Assembly (NCBI RefSeq): GCF_035575815.1
Contig: NZ_DATLXO010000063.1
Span: forward strand, 55,820 to 119,819
Length of the DNA stretch: 64,000 nucleotides
Reading direction: 5' to 3'
Source: Iamia sp035575815
GTDB taxonomy: Bacteria; Actinomycetota; Acidimicrobiia; Acidimicrobiales; Iamiaceae
Part shown: positions 15,875-23,000 of the stretch, one piece after another
Numbering within the stretch: position 1 is the first letter of the stretch
How the letters are laid out: each line of letters begins with the position of its first letter
Position numbers and translations under genes: made by a program
The notes under the pieces: model-generated
Databases searched by the model: none
What the model saw: the letters and a program-made list of their open reading frames with translations, nothing else
Told to the model about the DNA's origin: nothing

Positions 15875-18182
15875 ATGACCGTCGTGGACCCCGATGTCCG
15901 AGCCGACGCGCCGGCGCGCACCGGGCCGGCCACCCGCACCGCCTACCGCACCTGCCCTCTCTGCGAGGCAGGCTGCGGGTTGGAGATCACCGTCGCCCGG
16001 GACGACGAGGGCGCTGAGCGGGTGACGCGCATCCGGGGCGACCAGGACGACGTGTTCAGCCACGGGTTCATCTGCCCCAAGGGCTCGACGCTGCGCCAGC
16101 TGCACGACGACCCCGACCGCGTGCGCCGACCGCTGGTGAAGCGCGACGGCGAGCTCGTTCCGGTCACCTGGGACGAGGCCTTCGCCGAGGTCGACCGCCT
16201 GCTCGGTGGGGTCATCGCCTCCTACGGGCGCGAGGCGATCGGCGTCTACGTCGGCAACCCGAACGCCCACAACATCTCCTCCCTTCTCTACCTCAAGCCG
16301 TTCCTGCGGGACCTCGGCACGCCGAACGTGTTCTCGGCCAGCACTGTCGACCAGCGTCCGAAGGAGATCTCCTCGGCGCTCATGTTCGGCACCCCGTTGT
16401 CGGTGCCGGTGCCCGACATCGACCGCACCGACCACCTCCTGCTGCTGGGGGCCAACCCGGTGGAGACCAACGGCAGCCTGGCCACCGCGCCGGACTGGCC
16501 CGGGCGGCTGAAGGCGCTCCGGGCGCGAGGCGGGCGGCTCGTGGTGGTCGATCCCCGCCGCACCCGCACCGCCGAGCTGGCCGACGAGTGGGTCGCCATC
16601 CGGCCCGGCACCGACGCCCTGTTGCTGGCCGCGATGACCACGACCCTCTTCGCCGAGGGCCTCGTTCAGCTGGGTGCCGCCGGCGAGCACCTCGCCGGGG
16701 TGGAGGAGGTTCGCGACCTGCTGGCGGACCTCACGCCCGATGCCGTCGCCGAGACCACCGGCATCGACGCGGAGACGATTCGACGACTGGCCCGCGACCT
16801 GGCGGCGGCGCCGACCGCCTGCGTCTACGGCCGCATCGGCACCACGACGGTGGCGTTCGGCACCCTGGCCTCGTGGCTCGTCGACGTGTGCACCGCGCTC
16901 ACCGGCAACCTCGACCGCCCCGGCGGCTCGATGTTCACCCGCCCCGCGGCCGGGTCGGCCACCACGCGCGGGGCCTCGGGCTCCGGGGCCGGGCGTGCGC
17001 CTCGGGCGGCGCCACAGCCGGGTCCGGGGTCTGGCCGAGACCCTCGGGGAGCTGCCGGCGGCTTGCATGGCCGAGGAGATCGACACCCCCGGTGAGGGCC
17101 GGATACGGGCCATGGTCACCGTGGCGGGCAACCCGGTGGTCTCCACGCCCAACAGCGGACGCCTCGATGCGGCCCTCGAGACGCTCGAGGCCATGATCGC
17201 CGTCGACATCTACGTGAACGAGACCACACGTCACGCCGATGTGATCCTCCCGGCGCCGAGCGCCCTGGAGAAGCCGCACTACGACCTGGCCCTGTTGCAG
17301 CTGGCCATACGCAACGTCGCCAACTGGAGCGACGCGGTGCTCGAACGGGGCGACGACCAGCCCGACGAGTGGGAGGTGCTGGCGCGCCTGGCGCTCATCG
17401 CCCAGGGTCTCGGAACCGACGCCTCGCCCGAGGTGGTCGACGAGCTGGTGGTCGACGGCCTGGTGGCCGCCGCGGTGGGCGACGAGCACGGTCCGCTCCA
17501 CGGTCGCGACCCGGCGGAGATCAAGGAGGCGTTGGGCACCACGCCGGGCCCGGCCCGCCTGCTCGACCTCATGCTCCGCAGCGGCCCCTACGGCGATGCG
17601 TTCGGCACCCATCCCGAGGGGCTCACCCTCGAGGTGCTGCGCGCCGCTCCCCACGGGGTCGACCTGGGTGCGCTCGAGCCCCGGCTGCCCGAGGTGCTGC
17701 GCACCCCGTCGGGCCGCGTCGAGCTGGCCCCGGCCGAGATCGTCGCCGACCTGCCCCGCCTCCGGGCCACCCTCGACCGGCCCGTGGGTTCCACGGCGCT
17801 GCTGTTGGTGGGCCGGCGTGACGTGCGGTCGAACAACTCGTGGATGCACAACGTCGAGGTCCTGGTGAAGGGCCGGCCCCGCTGCGCCCTGCACGTGCAC
17901 CCCGACGATGCCGCCCGTCTCGGCCTCGCGGACGGCGGCCAGGCCACCGTCACCAGCCGGGTCGGACGGGTCGAGGCGCCGGTGCAGGTCACCGACGCCG
18001 TGCGCACAGGGGTGGTGAGCCTGCCCCACGGGTGGGGCCACGACCTCGAGGGGGTCCGCCTCAGCGTGGCCGAGCGCTATGCCGGGGTCAACAGCAACGT
18101 GCTCACCGACGAGGGTGCGGTCGACGCCGTGTCGGGCAACGCCGTGCTCAACGGCATCCCCGTCGAGGTGGCGCCGGGCTGA
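15875..18182 (+). pseudogene. Molybdopterin oxidoreductase (formate dehydrogenase/nitrate reductase-like), frameshifted
   Basis: Encodes a member of the large Mo-bisMGD oxidoreductase family, about 768 codons in total. The N-terminus holds the 4Fe-4S motif CPLCEAGCG with the fourth Cys in GFICPKG. Cofactor-binding segments follow (LLLGANPVETNGS, VVVDPRRT). The frame that starts at 15875 runs into non-homologous, Arg/Pro-rich sequence after about 16,990. Family-like sequence resumes in the +1 frame (VRLGRRHSRVRGLAETLG) and runs to 18182 with MVTVAGNPVVSTPN and the C-terminal MoCo domain. Removing one base near 16994 restores a single frame. It is either an inactivating frameshift or a sequencing error in a C/G run. 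No partner subunit or maturation gene is nearby, and the substrate is unknown. Confidence 0.85.
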
Positions 18183-18216
18183 GCCGCAGCGGGCGGTCGG
18201 TCTGAGGAGGGCCCGC

Positions 18217-18795
18217 TCAGGCTGGGCCGGGAGCGACACCGGTTCGGGCGCCGGCCTCGGCGTCGGGGCGCACGCCGGCGCGCACGGCTCGCAGGGCACC
18301 CGTCAGCGCCTGGAGCTGGGCGGGCTCGAGCGCGCTGGTCAGCCAGCGCTCGACCAGGGCGACGTGTCCGGGCAGCACCGCCGCCATGACGGTGCGGCCC
18401 TCCGCGGTGACGAGCGCGTTTGAGCCCCGGCCGTCGGTGGGGCACGCCCGGCGCTCGAGCAGACCCCGGGCCTCGAGGCGGTCGGCCAGGCGCGTGAGGC
18501 CACTGGAGGAGAGGTTCACCTGGCGGGCCAGGTCGCTCATGCGGAGCTGGCCGCCGGGGCTGCGCACCAGTCGCAGCAGCACCTCGAACTCCGAGAGGGC
18601 GAGGCCGTGGCCGTCGATCTGGCTGCCCAGGGCGGCCTCCAACCCGGCGGCGACCTCGAACAGCAGACCGGCAGCGGTGAGGCGCTCGTCGTGGAGGAGG
18701 GCCTCGAAGGCCCCGAGGCCCGTCCCGTCGGCCGGGGCGGCGGCGTCAGCGGTGGCGTCGACGTCGGGGTTGGTGATGTCAGCCAGCTCAGGCAT
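18217..18795 (-). CDS. MarR-family transcriptional regulator
   Basis: A 192-residue winged-helix regulator. The core runs from about 40 to 165. It includes LSEFEVLLRLVRSPGGQLRM, the recognition region LARQVNLSSSGLTRLADRLE, and the wing CPTDGRGSNALVTAEG, all typical of MarR. The N-terminal 30 residues are Ala/Asp-rich and probably disordered. It diverges from a YceI-family gene, and a perfect inverted repeat lies between them, so it probably represses itself and yceI. MarR-YceI pairs of this type are common in actinobacteria. The inducing ligand is unknown. Confidence 0.9.
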   Translation of the reverse strand: MPELADITNPDVDATADAAAPADGTGLGAFEALLHDERLTAAGLLFEVAAGLEAALGSQIDGHGLALSEFEVLLRLVRSPGGQLRMSDLARQVNLSSSGLTRLADRLEARGLLERRACPTDGRGSNALVTAEGRTVMAAVLPGHVALVERWLTSALEPAQLQALTGALRAVRAGVRPDAEAGARTGVAPGPA

Positions 18796-18854
18796 CGTCG
18801 GGGCCTCTCGGTCACGATCGGAATAGTTCGACAGCGGGATGGTTGATACCTAAT

Positions 18855-18874
18855 GTAGTTGCGTGTGCAACTAC
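18855..18874. promoter_or_regulatory. Probable MarR operator
   Basis: Perfect inverted repeat GTAGTTGC (18855-18862) / GCAACTAC (18867-18874) with a 4-base spacer, inside the 105-base gap between the divergent marR and yceI genes. It lies in an AT-richer stretch (ATACCTAATGTAG) that probably holds the promoter. Confidence 0.8.
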
Positions 18875-18900
18875 CTTTGCACCTATCACGAGGATGTCCA

Positions 18901-19482
18901 ATGACTGATGCTCCCACCCTCCCCACCCGCGAGTTCGAGGGTCTGGCGATCCCCGCCCCGGGCGCCTACACCGTCGACACCAGCCACTCCGAGCTCACCT
19001 TCTCGGTCCGCCACATGATGGTCTCGAAGGTCCGCGGTCGCTTCGGCACCGTGCAGGGCACCATCGTCTTCGCCGAGGACCCGCTGGCCTCCTCGGTCTC
19101 CATCGACATCGACGTCGCGTCGATCGACACCCACGCGCCCGACCGTGACGCGCATCTCACCAGCGCCGACTTCTTCGACGCCGAGACCTTCCCGACGATC
19201 ACGTTCCGCTCCACCGGCGTGTCCGAGCTCAGGGGTGGCACCTTCACCCTCGAAGGCGATCTGACCGTCCGCGACGTCACCCGCCCGGTGAGCTTCACCG
19301 CCACCTACAACGGCGCCGGGAAGAACCCGTGGGGCCAGGTCGTCGTGGGCTTCGAAGGACGCATCGAGCTCGACCGCGAGGACTTCGGCCTCACCTGGAA
19401 CCAGCCGCTCGAGACCGGTGGCGTGCTCGTGGGCAAGGTGGTCACCATCGACATCGCCATCGAGGCGGGTCCGGCGACCTGA
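18901..19482 (+). CDS. YceI-family lipocalin-like protein
   Basis: A 193-residue protein of the YceI family, whose members bind isoprenoid or amphiphilic ligands in a lipocalin-like barrel. Motifs include YTVDTSHSELTFSVRHMMVS (about 22-41), DAHLTSADFFDAETFPTI and LTVRDVTRPVSF. No signal peptide is visible, so it is likely cytoplasmic, as in many actinobacterial members. The ATG at 18901 is preferred over the GTG/ATG region at 18859 because that upstream part overlaps the operator. Control by the divergent MarR is likely. A strong terminator hairpin follows at 19515. Confidence 0.92.
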   Translation: MTDAPTLPTREFEGLAIPAPGAYTVDTSHSELTFSVRHMMVSKVRGRFGTVQGTIVFAEDPLASSVSIDIDVASIDTHAPDRDAHLTSADFFDAETFPTITFRSTGVSELRGGTFTLEGDLTVRDVTRPVSFTATYNGAGKNPWGQVVVGFEGRIELDREDFGLTWNQPLETGGVLVGKVVTIDIAIEAGPAT

Positions 19483-19514
19483 CCGCCGCCGGGAGAGCCT
19501 TCGCCGAAACCCCG

Positions 19515-19545
19515 GGTGGGGCGGGCCCTACACGCCCGCCCCACC
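19515..19545 (+). terminator. Strong terminator hairpin after yceI
   Basis: Perfect 12-bp stem, GGTGGGGCGGGC (19515-19526) / GCCCGCCCCACC (19534-19545), with a 7-base loop. It begins 33 bases past the yceI stop and has no U tract. Confidence 0.75.
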
Positions 19546-19580
19546 GGCCCGCACCCGGTCACAACGACTGTCCCCAGGGT

Positions 19581-19651
19581 TGTGGATGAGGCGGGGGAAA
19601 TCCACCGGGCCATCCACAGAGATCCACAGGCTGGTCCCCTTCCGTTCCACA
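19581..19651. other. Cluster of DnaA-box-like sites upstream of nrdJ
   Basis: This lies in the 555-base gap between yceI and nrdJ, which has no gene. Four sites resemble the DnaA box TTATCCACA: TGTGGATGA (19581-19589, one mismatch on the reverse strand), CCATCCACA (19610-19618), AGATCCACA (19620-19628) and CGTTCCACA (19643-19651). The middle two are spaced exactly ten bases apart. Apart from the terminator, this cluster, the promoter and the NrdR boxes, I see nothing else in the gap. Confidence 0.4.
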
Positions 19652-19827
19652 AGCGGCCCTCTCTAGGGTGCAGTCATCGACGGGGCCGCGGTGCGCCTCC
19701 CGGAACAGAGAGGGGTGCGGTGCTCCCGGCCATCGGGGCAGCGTCCATGGGGGTGTCTCGACGGGTCCTCGCCAGCGCGAGATTTCGCGAGCGCCCCCTG
19801 ACCTGGGAGATCGCGCCGCGGCTTCCG

Positions 19828-19857
19828 TTGACAGCGGTGTAACTACCCTGGTGTAAT
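19828..19857 (+). promoter_or_regulatory. Probable nrdJ promoter
   Basis: A consensus -35 TTGACA (19828-19833), an 18-base spacer and TGTAAT (19852-19857) as -10. Transcription would start near 19864, just before the first NrdR box, leaving a leader of about 170 bases to the nrdJ ATG. The stretch is unusually AT-rich for this genome. Confidence 0.6.
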
Positions 19858-19869
19858 TAGCAGTCACGT

Positions 19870-19924
19870 CCACATCTTGTGGTCCCTGGGGGTCAGACGG
19901 CGCTCAGGGCACAACACGTTGTGG
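19870..19924. promoter_or_regulatory. Pair of NrdR boxes in front of nrdJ
   Basis: Two palindromes of the NrdR type, CCACATCTTGTGG (19870-19882) and CACAACACGTTGTGG (19910-19924). Their centres are about 41 bases apart, close to four helical turns. They lie at and just downstream of the predicted start site, where bound NrdR would block transcription. nrdR itself is at 14500. Confidence 0.75.
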
Positions 19925-20037
19925 TCCGCACACGGACGGAGGGCAGCGTGGCCTCGTGTCCTCCGCGGCGCCCTCGGCGCTCACCCCACCCGGCCGGCCT
20001 CCTCGTTCGCCGTCCACCTCGATCCCAGGAGACCCCC

Positions 20038-23000
20038 ATGGCCCTCGCTCCCGAGCAGACCGGAGTCGGCATCCGCCGGCACTTCACCCGGCCCGACGTC
20101 CACCCGTACGACGAGCTCACCTGGGAGCGCCGCGACTCGCGCATCACCAACTGGTCCGATGGGGCCATCGCCTTCGAGCAGCTCGGGGTCGAGTTCCCCA
20201 CCTCCTGGTCGATCAACGCGACCAACATCGTCACCCAGAAGTACTTCCGGGGCACCGTCGGCACGCCCGAGCGCGAGACCTCGCTCAAGGCGGTCATCGA
20301 CCGCGTCGCCGACACCATCTCCACCTGGGGCACCGAGGGCGGCTACTTCACCGACGACGCCGAGGCCGAGGCCTACCGGGCCGAGCTCAAGCACCTGCTC
20401 GTCACCCAGAAGGCGGCGTTCAACTCGCCGGTCTGGTTCAACATCGGCGTGGCCGGCGTGCCCCAGCAGGCCAGCGCTTGCTTCATCCTCGCCGTCGACG
20501 ACGCCATGGACTCGATCCTCAACTGGTACCGGGAGGAGGGCGTGATCTTCAAGGGCGGTTCGGGTGCCGGGGTCAACCTCTCGAAGATCCGCTCCTCGGT
20601 CGAGTACCTGAAGGGAGGCGGCACCGCCTCGGGTCCAGTCAGCTTCATGCGGGGGGCCGACGCGTCGGCCGGCACCATCAAGTCGGGCGGCAAGACCCGC
20701 CGCGCCGCCAAGATGGTCATCCTCGACGTGTCGCACCCCGACATCGAGGAGTTCATCTGGGTCAAGGCCCGCGAGGAGAAGAAGATCCGGGCCCTCGAGG
20801 AGGCCGGGTTCGACATGAGCCTCGACGGCAAGGACATGGCGTCGGTGCAGTACCAGAACGCCAACAACTCGGTGCGGGTCAGCGACGAGTTCATGCAGGC
20901 GGTCGTCGACGACGCCGACTGGCAGCTGCGGGCGGTCACCACCGACGAGGTGGTGCGCACCGTCAAGGCGCGCGACCTCATGCACCAGTTCGCCCAGGCC
21001 ACCTGGGAGTGCGCCGATCCCGGCATGCAGTACGACACCACCATCAACCGGTGGCACACGGCGGCCAACACCGACCGCATCAACGGGTCCAACCCGTGCT
21101 TCCCCGGCGACGCCATGGTCCACACCGACAAGGGGCTCATCGCCTTCGTCGACCTCGTCGATCGGGCCCGCCTCGGTGAGACCTTCGCCGTCTACACCCA
21201 CGACGCCACCAACGTCGACGCCCCGGCCGAGCGCATCGAGCTCACGACGCCCGATGCGATCATGATCACCGGCTCCAACGAGATCGTCCGGCTGCGCTTC
21301 GCCGACGGCCGCCAGCTGCGCTGCACTCCCGGCCATCGGATCTTCACCACCAACCGGGGCTACGTCGAGGCACGCCAGCTGACCGGCGATGACCGGGTGA
21401 AGACGCTCGATCTGCCCACGCCGGCCACCGCCGCCGACTGGCGGCTTCCGGTGTCGACCGATGCCGCCGTGTACGCGGAGGGCTGCGACCGACGGGCCCT
21501 GGCGAGCGTGGTTCTTCCCGAGAAGTGGAGCGACGACCTCGCCCACTACCTCGGTTGGCTGGTCGGTGACGGCTGCATCAGCGGCGACGTGGCCACGACC
21601 GTCTACGGCTCACCTCGCGAGCAGGCCGAGATCCTGCCTCGTCACCAGGCCTTCCTGGCCGAGCTCAACGGCGGCCGGATCCCGACGCCGTCAATCCAGG
21701 CCAACGGTACCGCCCAGCTACGGGTCAGCCGCTCGGTGCTGGTGCGCTTCTTCGAGGCTCTCGGCCTGAGCGACGCCAAAGCCACCGCCAAGCGGGTTCC
21801 GTGGTCGGTCAACGAGGCGCCGCCCGAGATCGTCGCCGCGTTCCTCCGCGGCCTCTTCGACGCCGATGGCTGCGTCCACGACGGGGCCAAGAGCCGCTAC
21901 GTGGGCCTCGGCTCGGCGTCGCCGGCGCTGCTGGGTGACGTCCAGCGGCTGCTCACGACCGCCGGCATCTCCAGCCGGACCTACCGCATCCGCGGTGCGT
22001 TGGACGACGCCTTCCGCCACACCCGCGGCGACGGTCGCGAGGCCATCTACGCGTCATCGCCGCAGCACGACCTCCGGGTGTCGGGGCCGTCGATCGGGCA
22101 CTTCGCCGTCGCCGTCGGCTTCGACCACCCGGCGAAGGCCGAGACGCTGGCCACCCTCTTGGCGAACCACCGCTTCTACCGCACCGACACCACGACCCGG
22201 CTGGTGGAGCGCACCGACGACGGCGTCGAGCTCACGTACAACCTAAGCGAGCCGCGCAACCACTCCTATGTGGTCGACGGCACGGTCGTGCGCAACTGCA
22301 GTGAGTACATGCACATCGACAACTCGGCCTGCAACCTGGCGTCGATCAACCTGCTGGCCTTCCAGGGCGCCGACGGCCGCTTCGACGTCGAGGGCTTCAA
22401 GCAGGCCTGCGCCGTCATGTTCACCGGCCAGGAGATCCTCGTCGGTCGGGCTGACTACCCGACCGAGCCCATCGGCGACAACAGCCGCGCGTTCCGCCAG
22501 CTGGGCCTCGGCTACGCCAACCTCGGCGCCCTGCTCATGGCCACCGGCGCCCCGTACGACTCGGAGGTGGGCCGGGCGTGGGCGGCGGCCATCACCGCCC
22601 TCATGACCGGCCACGCCTATGAGGTCTCGGCCCGAATCGCAGCTCGCATGGGTGCCTTCTCGGGCTACGAGGAGAACTCCGAGCACATGCTCCGGGTGCT
22701 CGACATGCACCGCACCGCAGCGGCCGACATCGACGAGGAGCTCGTCCCCTCCGAGTTGCTCTCCGCCGCGCAGCAGTCGTGGGACGAGGCCTGCGAGCTG
22801 GCCGAGCAGTTCGGCGTCCGCAACTCCCAGGCCAGTGTCCTGGCGCCGACCGGCTGCCTCGTCGGCGGGTCCATGGTGACGACCGACCGCGGCGTCGTGC
22901 GGCTCCGCTCGCTGGGTGACCCCGACGGGGCCCAGTGGCAGGACCTCGACGTTCGCGTGCTCACCGACGACGGCGAGCAGGACGCCACCAGGTTCTACGT

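Noticed and set aside
19581..19651. DnaA-like boxes taken as a chromosomal origin
   Set aside because: Only four imperfect boxes in 71 bases and no dnaA, dnaN, gyrB or parAB nearby. A regulatory role is more plausible.
19483..20037. Cobalamin riboswitch upstream of nrdJ
   Set aside because: No B12-box-like segment or suitable stem set was found, although the enzyme is B12-dependent. NrdR boxes explain control better.
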